Positions 1 through 8,597 are shown, counted from the stretch's first letter. The stretch is DNA of 27,466 bases from JBFLXN01 sp040755715 [NCBI: Candidatus Edwardsbacteria bacterium] (GCA_040755715.1 JBFLXN010000012.1:1-27466); one strand, 5' to 3'. The notes: generated by a model from the letters alone, not told the origin. Translations and numbers: made by a program.

Positions 1-50
1 AATAATTTTCGCTCATTTGGTTTTAATTTAACTTGATTTTTTATTTTCAA
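1..50 (-). CDS. Transposase N-terminus (partial, runs off window)
   Basis: TTG start at 50-48 on the minus strand, 8 nt downstream of a GGAGG Shine-Dalgarno sequence. The 16 visible codons give a lysine-rich start (MKIKNQVKLKPNERKL). An identical start occurs at 27419 on the other strand. Only the first residues are visible, so the transposase call rests on the flanking inverted-repeat tip and promoter. Confidence 0.5.
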   Translation of the reverse strand, partial: MKIKNQVKLKPNERKL

Positions 51-73
51 GTATACCACCTCCTTTTGGAGGT

Positions 74-102
74 AGTATATCATAAATAATTTAATTTGTC
101 AA
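74..102 (-). promoter_or_regulatory. Promoter of the left IS copy
   Basis: On the minus strand TTGACA (102-97) and TATACT (79-74) are separated by 17 nt, a near-consensus sigma-70 promoter. It is identical to the copy at 27367-27395 and drives the outward-reading ORF. Confidence 0.8.
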
Positions 103-117
103 GAACTTATGTCATAA

Positions 118-1047
118 AGCACTAGTTTCCAATCTTATCCTTCGGTTGCCTTTGATGGGACAAACTATCTGGTCGTATGGCACGATCATCGCAGCGGTTC
201 TTCTTATGACATTTATGGTGCGCGGGTGAATCAATCCGGCACGGTTTTAGACACTTCAGGGATTGCCATCTCCACTGCTGCTTATTCCCAATATTATCCT
301 TCGGTTGCCTTTGATGGGACAAACTATCTGGTCGTATGGGGAGATTCTCGCAGCGGTTCTTCCTGGGACATTTATGGTGCGCGGGTGAATCAATCCGGCA
401 CGGTTTTGGACACTTCAGGGATTGCCATCTCTCTTGCGGCTGATTACCAATGGTCTCCTTCAGTTGCCTTTGATGGCACAAACTATCTGGTCGTATGGGG
501 AGATTCTCGCAGCGGTACTTCTTATGACATTTATGGGGCCAGGGTAAATCAGTCAGGCGCAGTGATTGATTCTTTTGCGGTTTCTCTACAATCAGGAAAC
601 CAGATTTCACCAGCATTAGCACCCGGGTTGGCCGGGCAAATGCTCATTACCTATTCAGGTTGGACTGATTCCATCAATGGCAAACCAGCCAATACCATGC
701 GTATCTGGGGCAAGCTTTATCCGTTTACAGGCGTGGAAGAAACTTCAGTTCATAGTTCAAAGTTCGTAGTTCATAGTAAGTTGTATCAGAATGCGCCGAA
801 TCCGTTCTCTTCACAAACCGCTATTCGCTATTCGCTGTCCGCTATGAGCCACACTACTTTGAAAATCTACAATGTAGCTGGACAACTGGTGAAGACGCTT
901 GTCAACGAACCGCAGGAACCGGGCTATTATGCAGTGAGATGGGATGGGAAGAATCAAAGTGGGGTGAGTGTAGCTTCAGGTGTTTATTTCTATCGCTTGA
1001 GAGCGGGCGATTTCACGGCGATAAAGAAGATGATTTTATTACGATAG
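118..1047 (+). pseudogene. T9SS-sorted repeat surface protein, 5' end cut off by the IS
   Basis: The frame is open from 118, with real protein sequence from about 124; a GTG at 226 is only an internal codon of the repeat. Three copies of a 53-residue unit are visible (PSVAFDGTNYLVVW followed by DIYGARVNQSG). This recalls beta-propeller-like repeats of secreted proteins. A spacer then leads to a C-terminal sorting-type domain at about residues 190-273 (YQNAPNPF, IYNVAGQLVKTL, WDG, SGVYFYRL, final KKMILLR), as in type A T9SS sorting domains. The signal peptide and upstream repeats are missing because the IS tip at 122 replaces them. The protein was probably exported to the cell surface by the T9SS. 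Whether the intact gene exists elsewhere, or the IS killed it, cannot be told here. Confidence 0.75.
135..561 (+). repeat. 159-bp in-frame tandem repeats
   Basis: Copies begin near 135, 294 and 453, each 159 bp apart and nearly identical (for example CCTTCGGTTGCCTTTGATGG). They encode 53-residue units. The very low divergence suggests recent amplification, or homogenisation by recombination. The third copy degenerates after about 561. Confidence 0.9.
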
Positions 1048-1063
1048 ATTGGAAGTTGGGTTT

Positions 1064-1240
1064 ATCCGTAGCCCAGCCTTTTAAGGCTGGGAAATAAAGA
1101 AAAAACGCGAAAATAAAAAGGCCGTTAACGGCCTTCAAAAAGATTGTTTATTATTTTTCATTATTCCCCAGACATAAATGTCTGGGCTACGGAATTACAC
1201 CCATAAAGGGCTACACTACAATTCATTTTCGTGACGCTGG
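1064..1240. repeat. Noncoding palindrome cluster related to the 27 kb MITE-like repeats
   Basis: The gap after the first gene holds three stem-loops: CCCAGCCTT/AAGGCTGGG (1071-1090), the perfect palindrome AAGGCCGTTAACGGCCTT (1118-1135), followed on the minus strand by a T-rich tract, and CCCAGACATAAATGTCTGGG (about 1168-1187). The outer arms TCCGTAGCCCAG and CTGGGCTACGGA are inverted. Read on the minus strand, 1195-1240 (TGTAGTGTAGCCCTTTATGG) closely matches the interior of the element at 27034-27207. It looks like a degenerate copy of that repeat. Confidence 0.6.
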
Positions 1241-1293
1241 CGGAAAGGAGGTGAGACTCTGGCTTGTCTGCCAACTCTACTTCGCAGTGAAGG

Positions 1294-1476
1294 GTGGGAA
1301 ATGCCGGCGATAAAATGGTAGGTCAGACATTCCTGTCTGACATTACTCCCCGGGTCCATAGTGTAATGTGGGATGGCAAAGATGAAAGCGGAAAACCTGT
1401 AGCATCTGGCGTATATTTTTATCGGTTGTCTGCGGATGGTTTTGTGGCGACAAAGAAGATGATTGTGGTAAGATAG
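1294..1476 (+). pseudogene. T9SS sorting-domain fragment
   Basis: This 60-codon frame from a GTG encodes only the last half of a sorting-type domain (VMWDGKDESGKPVASGVYFYRL and final KKMIVVR), matching the C-termini ending at 1047 and 18131. Nothing upstream encodes a passenger or signal peptide, so it is a remnant, not a functional gene. Residues 10-16 (GQTFLSD) are encoded by the palindrome at 1322-1341. An AAAGGAGGTGA at about 1243 resembles a ribosome-binding site but no sensible ORF follows it. Confidence 0.65.
1322..1341. repeat. Palindromic element inside a sorting-domain frame
   Basis: GTCAGACATTCCTGTCTGAC is a perfect 8-bp stem with a 4-nt loop. It occupies the same place in the sorting domain as the different palindrome at 17950-17969. 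Confidence 0.7.
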
Positions 1477-1501
1477 CCTAAAAGCCTAAGAGCCTAAAAG
1501 G
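1475..1501. repeat. AGCCTAAAAGCCTAAGAG short repeat
   Basis: Tandem AGCCTAAAAGCCTAAGAGCC immediately follows the stop of the fragment. The same repeat family forms the stem-loop after guanylate kinase (26953-27029). Confidence 0.6.
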
Positions 1502-1510
1502 CGAAAATTT

Positions 1511-1570
1511 ATCCCGCACTTATTCTAAATTGGTGCTTGGCATCGTGGAGGATAGGTGCGGGATTTTTTT
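1511..1570 (+). terminator. Rho-independent terminator upstream of sprA
   Basis: Arms ATCCCGCAC (1511-1519) and GTGCGGGAT (1556-1564) enclose a loop of about 36 nt and are followed by TTTTTTT. It separates the fragment upstream from the sprA promoter. The long loop lowers certainty. Confidence 0.6.
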
Positions 1571-1571
1571 C

Positions 1572-1600
1572 TTGCTTTTTTTTCGTATTTTTGCTATACT
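1572..1600 (+). promoter_or_regulatory. Promoter of sprA
   Basis: TTGCTT (1572-1577), a 17-nt spacer and TATACT (1595-1600) lie 26 nt before the sprA start, with AGGGGG at 1611-1616 as a plausible ribosome-binding site. This supports ATG 1627 as the start despite the long leader it gives. Confidence 0.65.
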
Positions 1601-1626
1601 GAAATAAAATAGGGGGAACTTTTCCA

Positions 1627-4600
1627 ATGGTCTTAGGGCTGTGTCGTAAAGCCTCAAAAATTTTATCAATGATGAAGTCACATCTCTTGCTACTTTGGAA
1701 TCTCGATAGAGCCACAGAATCACACAAAATAACACAGAGAAAATTTAATGGTTTTTTAAGAAAAAAATCTGTGAAAATCTGTGTTAATCTGTGGCTCCAG
1801 ATCTTGTTGCTTTCAGCCGGTTCAATCTGGGCCCAGAATTCCCTGCTTGACTGGGAAAATTCAGCGAATGTCAAAGAGGAAGTTACCTTTGACCTTGATA
1901 ACGAAATGGCACTTTCCCAGCATAAAGTGTTCGGAGTTCCTTTGGGTGACGGACAATACCTTTCATTGAAGGATTATTTGGAACAAAATGGGGAGGATGA
2001 GCAAAAAAAACTGTGGCGAAAGACTATTCTTGATGAATTAGCCAAGAAAGAAACCACCGGACAGGGACAGGGCTTGATTCGTGATATTGAACTGCCAAAG
2101 GTTTCTCTGCCTGGAATCAGTAGTATCATTGGTAGTGGGGCTGAACTAAAAGTCGGAGGCAGTCAGAAGATAACCATCGGCGGAACCCGAGACTATGTTG
2201 TTGGTGAAAAACCGACCGAGTTCGGAAGACCATCCAAATGGCCTGACCTGAAGATAAAACAAGAACAAATTGTTAACCTGGAAGGCGTCATTGGCACAAA
2301 AATTCATGTCTTTGTTGATTATAATAGCCAGGCAGAATCAGAATTGAAAAACAAAATTCGCCTGAAATATGTAGGAGAGGAAGATGAAATTATTAAATTG
2401 ATTGAAGCCGGTGACACAGATTTTTCACTGCCAGGGACACAATTTGTCAGTGGTGTTAGTGCGGCTAAAAGAAAAGGGCTTTTTGGGATTAAGGGAATGG
2501 CAAAATTGGGAGGATTGAACCTTACTACCATATTAGTTAAAGAACAGGGAAAAAGCGAAAAGGGAGGACCTTGGAGAGGGCATGGTGTGTTAAAAGGTGA
2601 TACCCTTTTTGATTACGACTACATAAAAAGAAAATACTTCTGGTTGGGAAATACAGATACTATTATTGAATTAAAAGTCTATATTCTTTCCAACGATCAA
2701 TCAGGCCAATCAGGCATCAAGGGGAGACCTATTGATTTTAGCCACAGGGATTTTGGTAAGGATTCAACTGTTGATACTCTGGAAAGGTCTTTTTATTTTG
2801 ACCAACAAAAAGTTAATTCTGATTATAATGTGGAAGATTATACATTCGGGATTATAAACTTGAGACAGAGCCTTTCTGATGAGTATATCCTGGCGGTAGC
2901 TTACCGCACCAAGAGTGGATGTGTTCCTGACAGTTCAGCCTTTGATACCACTGCTACCACTGTGAATCTTAAATTGATTAGACCTCGTTATTGTTATCCT
3001 TATCCTTCAGATAGTTCTTATTGTTGGGACTACGAACTGAAGAATTACTACGACCTTGGTTCAAGAGGATTTGACCGTGCCAGTGTTGAACTGCATATTG
3101 AATGGAGATACGGAGCAGGCACCCAATGGACCGAGTATGATACAAATAATCTCCCGTTTGTTTCACTCTTAGGTATTGGTGTTGGTGATAATAACCCGAA
3201 TAATTTTAATAGAAATTATATTAACCCTCAAGATGGCGTTCTGTTCTTTCCGTTTCGCTATTTTCCTTATGTTATGCCTAAACCATTTGCAGATTCAGTG
3301 AATTTAAGTGACCCCAATCCCAATATTTATAATACTAAAGATATTCAAAATATTCAACCAGATGCATATAAATATCGCCTGCGCTTTAGTTATCGTGATA
3401 GTGTTCCCGTTATTAACTTGGGAATTAATATAATAGAAGGTAGTGAAATAGTAAAACTAAATGGTGTCCCTCTCTCCAAAGGTCAGTATAATATTGACTA
3501 TGAGTCAGGTATTGTTACCTTTAGTGAGAGTATTGCTGATAAAGTGAGTGATCCGGCTAATGAGATTGAAATTGAATATGAGTATGCTCCTTTTATGAGT
3601 TTGGCAAATAGAAGTATAGTCGGTGTGAGAGGAGACTATCAGTTAAGCGAGGATGTTCAATTCGGTGGAACAATTATTACCCGGAGTGAGCGTCTTCCAG
3701 GGGAAAGACCGAAACTTGGGGAGGAGCCAAATAGAGGTCTGGTGACTGAATTTGATGCCCACCTGAAATTTCGTCCTTCGTTGATGACAGAGTTAGTTGA
3801 CCTTTTACCATTGGTAGAAACAGACAAAGAATCCAATTTGACAATTGATGGTGAAATTGCCGCCAGTTTTCCTAACCCTAACACTAAAGGAGTAGTTTAT
3901 ATTGATGATATGGAAGGGACAAAAACCTCAGCAGGTATATTACTTGGACGAACCAACTGGAATAGAGGAAGTCTACCAGTAGGAATGGATACAAGCAATT
4001 TTGCTGAAAGACTTTATTGGGAAGAAAACAATGTCCAGAAAGGGCAGATTTATACTCAATTGACTGGCACTGAAGCTACTAAGACACAAAGTGTTCTGAG
4101 TTTGTATTTCTCTCCTAAACCCGGACTTAGTGGTTCATCGTGGGCAAGCCTGATGCAATGTCCTTTGAAAGCCGGACTTGACCTTACTGAGAGTAAATTA
4201 CTGCAACTGGTAGTAAAGGGAAATCACGGGAAATTACACATTGACTTTGGTCCTCAGATTCAAGAAGGAACAGTGAGAAGAATAGCCAATGGTACGATTG
4301 TCTGGCACTCAACTGGCGATATGCCCTGGACCGAAGACAAAGATAGAAATGGACAATTGGCTCTTGAAGAAGACACGGGTTTAGATGGAGTAATGACAGG
4401 ACAACAAGGAGATGATGGCAATGACGACTATGGGACGGACTTGGAACATATTAACGGAACTGAAGGAAATCAACGTTTAGACACGGAAGACTTAAATTTT
4501 GATAGCAGTTTGGAGATAAGAAACGATTACTATGAATTTTCCTTTGACCTAAGTGATACTCAGGAAACCAATACCCATAAGTATAACACAAATCACTGGC

Positions 4601-7374
4601 ATTCCTTTTCCATACCGATTGCTCAACCTGAGACAGTGTTCGGTAATCCGAAGGATTGGCGGAGAATTGTCTACGCCCGAATCTGGTTGGAATCTGAAAC
4701 GGGAATTCAGATTCAAATTGCCAATTTTGAAATTACTGGCAACCGCTGGCTTGTGGATGGAATAATACCTCCAGATTCAACTGCTTCCCTTACTGTTAGT
4801 GTCAAAAACAACAAAGACAACGCAGATTACACACCTCCACCTCCACCATATGACCCAGGAAAAGACGAAACAGGGAAAACAAAACAAGAGCAAAGCCTAG
4901 TTCTTAATTTCAATAATCTCAAAACCCAAAGCAAGGCATCGGCTCACCGTTCATTTTGGAGTAGAAATGGTGATGACTATACTCAATACAAAAAAATGAA
5001 TTTTTATCTACATGGAGAAAAGACCGAAGGGACTTTTTTCGTCCGGCTCAATTTTGATTCCTTGAATTATTATGAATACAAAACACCAATTCAGTCAGGA
5101 TGGCAATCACTGGAAGTTAATCTTGACCAGTTTGTCCAATTGAAACAGAAGATGATGAGTTCTAACGATTCGGTGATTTCAGAAGGTGGATATGGTGTGA
5201 ATAAGCGTCCTTCATTGACAAGCATCAGACGAATTACCATAGGAATAGAAAATACTACTGCTTTACCTATTTCCGGAGAAGTCTGGATTGATGATATTAG
5301 ATTGACTTCAGTTAGGAAAGATAGGGGCATTGCTACCCGGATAAATCTTGGTACCCAATTTGCTGACTTTTTGAGCCTGAATGTTGGTTTTAGCCGCCAA
5401 GAGAGTGAGTATATGCAGCTGGAGCAAAAAACTCCATCTGCTAATACTATCCAATCTCTGTCTATTAGTGGAGGGATGACATTACAGAAGTTTCTTCCCG
5501 AAAAATGGGGTTTTTCACTCCCGCTTTCGGCCTCTTTGACGCAGACTGACGACCGCCCCAGATTTGTGCCCGGAACAGATATAAGGGTTACACCTGAAGA
5601 AAGCAAGAAGCAAAAAGCGGTTAGCTTTAACCGAGGTCTCTCATTGAGTTATAGTAAGAGTCCATCATCAAATAAAATTCTTAACTGGACATTGGACCGG
5701 ATTACCGCTGGAGTTTCTCTGACCAAAAACTTGTCTCGTTCACCACTACGAGCAGATACAGTAAAAACTAAAGGTGGAAATTTTACTTACTCTTATGGAG
5801 CTGGTCAGCAGTTTATTACTCTCTTTAAGAAGATAAGGTTTTATTATTTGCCGAGTTTCAGTTTTGGAGGAAGTTATCAGTGGTCGTATCATCATACCTT
5901 TGATTATGAAGGAAATCCTAATGGCAGACCAAATTTTCAAGAGGGAAGAAGTGGAGGTGCTTCCACTAACATTACCCTTCGGCCATTCACACCAATTAGT
6001 TATTCGTTGAATAGAAACTATGAACTACAATACCGGCAAAAAGACCACAGAGTAGTGAGAAAATTGATAGAGACTAACCGCGGTCAAAGTTTTTCTTTTC
6101 AACAAGGTTTTAATGTTAAAAATTGGCTCAGCCCTCGCTTTAGTTATACCGCTCGGTATGGCGAACGACGTAATATGCAGTATTTGCACTCTCCACCGGA
6201 TTCTATAGAAACAAAAGATGTTGCTCTCAACCGAACAATCCAGCTGGAAACCTCTATTGACTTCAATAAAATTTTTACTTCTATTATTAGCAAGAAGAAA
6301 GAGGTAGATCAATCTCAGCGAGAAGCGAAGCCAGATACTCTTCAAGAGAAGAAAAAAAAGGAAATCCTCGCTGGAAGCCCGGAATGGATTTTTTTGCAAA
6401 TATTAGCCGGACTTAAAAAACTTCCCGATAAACTTCAACCAATCAGTGTTAGTTTTACTGAAGACAGAAGTAGTCAGGCAGGTCTCTTAAAGAGAAGACC
6501 CTCCTGGCAATATCAATTTGGGTTTTATGAACAACCAAAAGAAGAACGACTCTCCCTGCCCGGCTATCAGCGTATTGGCCAAGACAGTAAATCTAAGGGG
6601 TATAACTGGGCTTTGAATAGTGGGTTTTCTTTTGCCAATCTTAATTTGAAATTTTCATTTAATAGGCGAGACGATTGGACAACGACGGGACCGGCGACTC
6701 GCTTTAGTCACGCTACTACCTGGCCTCAAATTAGTGCTGCCCTGGCTTCCGTTGAGAAAATAGGACTCTTTGGGAAAATGGCAAGGAGTTCTAGTATTTC
6801 TTCAGACTACTCACTTAGAAAAGAAACAGGAGGTTCAAACACTACCGGGAAAGAAGAGACAGAGAGTAAATCATTTAGTAAGAATTTTTCTAATTCCTGG
6901 ACAGTTCGCTGGAAAAATGGAATGAATACTACTATTACGGGGAAATATGGAAAAACAGTGGGGGAAAGTGGTCTTGGTTCACAGAGACCTACTAGACGAA
7001 AGGACAGAAATCAAGATTATTCTTTAAGTTTCAGTTACTCCTTTAGTGCTCCTGGTGGATTTTCTATTCCGATTTGGAAATTGAAGAAGAAAAAAATCCG
7101 ATTTTCTAATAATCTTGATTTAGCCTTAGACTTTTCTACCGGCAAAAATTTGTCCGAACAAGAGGATATTAAACAAGATGTCAGAAATCCAGAGTCTTAT
7201 AGAAAACTAGCTGATAATGTCTATTTTTCTGCGAAACCGAGTGCCAGGTATAACTTTAGCAGTAGCGTAAACGGAGGTTTCAGTGGTGAATACACTCAAA
7301 GAAATAATAAATTACTCATCACGGGCAAGCGGCGAGTGATTACCATTGATATCTGGGCACAAATTATATTTTAG
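1627..7374 (+). CDS. sprA: SprA-family cell surface / T9SS translocon protein
   Basis: The 1915-residue product resembles SprA, the very large outer-membrane barrel that forms the T9SS translocon in Bacteroidota (about 2300-2400 residues there, so this is a shorter version). An N-terminal signal sequence ends near residue 69 (ILLLSAGSIWA). The SprA_N-like start follows: GGSQKITIGG near residue 177, IHVFVDYNSQAESELKNKIR and YVGEEDEIIKLIEAGDTDF, close to the diagnostic SprA block. The central part has YIDDMEGTKTSAG near residue 758, an acidic Asp/Asn-rich stretch at about 905-945 and a proline run near 1069. Residues from about 1300 to the end alternate like beta strands of a barrel. The leader is unusually long (about 69 residues) and its middle is encoded by an inverted repeat (1709-1797). 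No other T9SS core gene is adjacent. Confidence in the family is high; its cargo is inferred from the sorting-domain genes nearby. Confidence 0.9.
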   Translation: MVLGLCRKASKILSMMKSHLLLLWNLDRATESHKITQRKFNGFLRKKSVKICVNLWLQILLLSAGSIWAQNSLLDWENSANVKEEVTFDLDNEMALSQHKVFGVPLGDGQYLSLKDYLEQNGEDEQKKLWRKTILDELAKKETTGQGQGLIRDIELPKVSLPGISSIIGSGAELKVGGSQKITIGGTRDYVVGEKPTEFGRPSKWPDLKIKQEQIVNLEGVIGTKIHVFVDYNSQAESELKNKIRLKYVGEEDEIIKLIEAGDTDFSLPGTQFVSGVSAAKRKGLFGIKGMAKLGGLNLTTILVKEQGKSEKGGPWRGHGVLKGDTLFDYDYIKRKYFWLGNTDTIIELKVYILSNDQSGQSGIKGRPIDFSHRDFGKDSTVDTLERSFYFDQQKVNSDYNVEDYTFGIINLRQSLSDEYILAVAYRTKSGCVPDSSAFDTTATTVNLKLIRPRYCYPYPSDSSYCWDYELKNYYDLGSRGFDRASVELHIEWRYGAGTQWTEYDTNNLPFVSLLGIGVGDNNPNNFNRNYINPQDGVLFFPFRYFPYVMPKPFADSVNLSDPNPNIYNTKDIQNIQPDAYKYRLRFSYRDSVPVINLGINIIEGSEIVKLNGVPLSKGQYNIDYESGIVTFSESIADKVSDPANEIEIEYEYAPFMSLANRSIVGVRGDYQLSEDVQFGGTIITRSERLPGERPKLGEEPNRGLVTEFDAHLKFRPSLMTELVDLLPLVETDKESNLTIDGEIAASFPNPNTKGVVYIDDMEGTKTSAGILLGRTNWNRGSLPVGMDTSNFAERLYWEENNVQKGQIYTQLTGTEATKTQSVLSLYFSPKPGLSGSSWASLMQCPLKAGLDLTESKLLQLVVKGNHGKLHIDFGPQIQEGTVRRIANGTIVWHSTGDMPWTEDKDRNGQLALEEDTGLDGVMTGQQGDDGNDDYGTDLEHINGTEGNQRLDTEDLNFDSSLEIRNDYYEFSFDLSDTQETNTHKYNTNHWHSFSIPIAQPETVFGNPKDWRRIVYARIWLESETGIQIQIANFEITGNRWLVDGIIPPDSTASLTVSVKNNKDNADYTPPPPPYDPGKDETGKTKQEQSLVLNFNNLKTQSKASAHRSFWSRNGDDYTQYKKMNFYLHGEKTEGTFFVRLNFDSLNYYEYKTPIQSGWQSLEVNLDQFVQLKQKMMSSNDSVISEGGYGVNKRPSLTSIRRITIGIENTTALPISGEVWIDDIRLTSVRKDRGIATRINLGTQFADFLSLNVGFSRQESEYMQLEQKTPSANTIQSLSISGGMTLQKFLPEKWGFSLPLSASLTQTDDRPRFVPGTDIRVTPEESKKQKAVSFNRGLSLSYSKSPSSNKILNWTLDRITAGVSLTKNLSRSPLRADTVKTKGGNFTYSYGAGQQFITLFKKIRFYYLPSFSFGGSYQWSYHHTFDYEGNPNGRPNFQEGRSGGASTNITLRPFTPISYSLNRNYELQYRQKDHRVVRKLIETNRGQSFSFQQGFNVKNWLSPRFSYTARYGERRNMQYLHSPPDSIETKDVALNRTIQLETSIDFNKIFTSIISKKKEVDQSQREAKPDTLQEKKKKEILAGSPEWIFLQILAGLKKLPDKLQPISVSFTEDRSSQAGLLKRRPSWQYQFGFYEQPKEERLSLPGYQRIGQDSKSKGYNWALNSGFSFANLNLKFSFNRRDDWTTTGPATRFSHATTWPQISAALASVEKIGLFGKMARSSSISSDYSLRKETGGSNTTGKEETESKSFSKNFSNSWTVRWKNGMNTTITGKYGKTVGESGLGSQRPTRRKDRNQDYSLSFSYSFSAPGGFSIPIWKLKKKKIRFSNNLDLALDFSTGKNLSEQEDIKQDVRNPESYRKLADNVYFSAKPSARYNFSSSVNGGFSGEYTQRNNKLLITGKRRVITIDIWAQIIF
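1709..1797. repeat. Inverted repeat (CACAGATTA family) inside the SprA leader
   Basis: Arms beginning GAGCCACAGAATCACAC and ending CTGTGTTAATCTGTGGCTC bracket 89 bp within the coding frame. The right arm encodes VKICVNLWL, the start of the signal peptide's hydrophobic segment. The same repeat family fills the gaps at 13442, 15306 and 25344. Confidence 0.8.
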
Positions 7375-7411
7375 AGGGGTCTTCCAAGAATCTATCGGGT
7401 AGATAAGTCTC

Positions 7412-7488
7412 ATTGCAAAATTAGCATTTCAAAATTAGCAACTATCAATAAAAGGAATAAATTTTGCATTGCTAATTGCTAATTTTTC
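7412..7488. repeat. GCAAAATTAGCA inverted repeat between sprA and the M28 gene
   Basis: ATTGCAAAATTAGCATTTC and AAAATTAGCAA are mirrored by TTTTGCATTGCTAATTGC and CTAATTTTT, giving a long AT-rich hairpin ending in T residues. It could terminate sprA transcription. The following stretch to 7535 holds CAACGGACAGGT, whose reverse complement recurs near 9665, a second dispersed repeat. Confidence 0.6.
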
Positions 7489-7535
7489 AATCCTGACCGT
7501 CGGCTTCGCATCCTGGCTCAACGGACAGGTTTGCA

Positions 7536-8492
7536 ATGAATATCTGCCTTGAGCCCTTATTTATGAGATTCAAACTGAAATGGATTTTATTCCGACTGTT
7601 GTTTTTGTTATGTCTTCTAATCTTCGCCTGTGGGAGAATCCCATCGTTTGATGGTGAAGGGGCCTTCCGGTATCTTGAGGAACAGTGTAATTTTGGTCCA
7701 CGCTATCCTGGTTCTATTGGCCATGAGAAGGTAAAAGATTACCTGATTTCTGAACTTAAAAGCAGTGGTGCTATTCTTGACGAACAAGATTTTAATTTTT
7801 ATGATACTGAAAAGGAAACTACATTGGTTTTGACTAATATCATCGCCTCCTTTTTTCCAGAAAAATCAAGGCGCATTCTTCTGGCAGCACATTGGGATAC
7901 ACGTCCCTTTGCCGACCGTGAGCCGCTTGTAGAAAATAGAAAAAAACCAATCCTAGGAGCAAATGACGGTGCTTCCGGAGTGGCTGTTTTACTGCAATTA
8001 GCAAAAATTCTTTGTAAACATAACCCAAAAGTTGGTGTGGATATTGTCTTTTTTGATGGAGAAGACTACGGGCAAGAGGGGAAAATAGACGATTATCTTT
8101 TAGGTTCAAAATACTTTGCCCAGCATCTTCGGGGTTCGCCCCGAGGGTTTATCCCGAGTGGATACCAGCCTCAATTTGGTGTTGTAATTGATATGATTGG
8201 TGACGCTGACCAACAAATTTACCAAGAAAGATATTCATTAGAACATTCCCCAGAAATAATAGCCAAAGTTTGGGAAAAAGCAAAAAGATTGGGATTTAGA
8301 GAGTTCAAACCAGAAGTAAAATACGCCATCATTGATGACCATTTGCCACTCATCTCTGCTGGGATAAAGTGTATTGATATTATTGATTTTGACTATCCTT
8401 TCTGGCATACTTTGCAAGATACACCAGATAAATGCAGTTCAGCGAGTTTAGAGAGAGTGGGCACTCTTTTAGTGTACCTTATTTATAAATAA
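7536..8492 (+). CDS. Glutaminyl-peptide cyclotransferase-like M28 lipoprotein
   Basis: The 318-residue protein has the layout of bacterial glutaminyl cyclases, zinc enzymes of the M28 fold that convert N-terminal Gln to pyroglutamate on exported proteins. Motifs: AAHWDTRPF (His119, first metal ligand), GANDGASG (Asp144, bridging Asp), FFDGEDYG (acidic pair near 176), VVIDMIGD near 217-223, DDHLPL near 267, and FWHTLQDT (His291). A hydrophobic N-terminus ends in IFAC (Cys32), a likely lipobox. ATG 7563 (residue 10) is an equally plausible start; neither has a clear ribosome-binding site. Residues about 198-209 are an extra segment encoded by a palindromic repeat at 8127-8161. N-terminal pyroglutamate formation is common on T9SS cargo in Bacteroidota, which would fit the neighbour SprA; that link is inference. 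A plain M28 aminopeptidase is the alternative. Confidence 0.85.
   Translation: MNICLEPLFMRFKLKWILFRLLFLLCLLIFACGRIPSFDGEGAFRYLEEQCNFGPRYPGSIGHEKVKDYLISELKSSGAILDEQDFNFYDTEKETTLVLTNIIASFFPEKSRRILLAAHWDTRPFADREPLVENRKKPILGANDGASGVAVLLQLAKILCKHNPKVGVDIVFFDGEDYGQEGKIDDYLLGSKYFAQHLRGSPRGFIPSGYQPQFGVVIDMIGDADQQIYQERYSLEHSPEIIAKVWEKAKRLGFREFKPEVKYAIIDDHLPLISAGIKCIDIIDFDYPFWHTLQDTPDKCSSASLERVGTLLVYLIYK
8127..8161. repeat. Palindromic repeat within the M28 gene
   Basis: CTTCGGGGTTCGCCCCGAG is followed by GGGTTTATCCCGAGTGG, two overlapping stem-loops. They encode LRGSPRGFIPSG in frame, between the conserved GSKYFAQ and FGVVIDMIGD segments. Confidence 0.65.
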
Positions 8493-8597
8493 AAAATAAA
8501 ATATTAAAAATCAAAAATACATGCCAAAGACACAAAAATCAAAATTTTTATATTTTTGGTTTGTGTATTTGATATTTAATTTTTTATTTTCGATATT
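8493..8597. repeat. AT-rich ATCAAAAAT inverted repeat
   Basis: AAATATTAAAAATCAAAAATAC and a matching reverse-complement arm (GTGTATTTGATATTTAATTT) bracket the whole gap, with an inner CCAAAGACACAAAAATC/TTTTTGGTTTG stem. It runs up to the start codon of the comEA-like gene. The family also occurs at 11528 and 22640. Confidence 0.6.

Larger units (their letters stand above)
1..125 (-). mobile_element. Left-end copy of an insertion sequence (IS630-like, partial)
   Basis: Positions 3-126 are the exact reverse complement of 27343-27466, so the window is bounded by two outward-facing copies of one element. The tip reads GTGCTTTATGACATAA next to a CTAG at 122-125. Inside it are a strong promoter and the first codons of an ORF reading leftward off the window. 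A TA target within CTAG is known for the IS630 (Tc1/mariner-like) family, and the encoded N-terminus has the short basic look of those transposases. The family call is an inference because the catalytic domain is outside the window. The contig probably stops here because the element is repeated in the genome. Confidence 0.7.

Noticed and set aside
5091-5606. Minus-strand 171-codon frame inside sprA
   Set aside because: It lies wholly within the conserved sprA frame, with no start signal or family resemblance; it is an antisense shadow.
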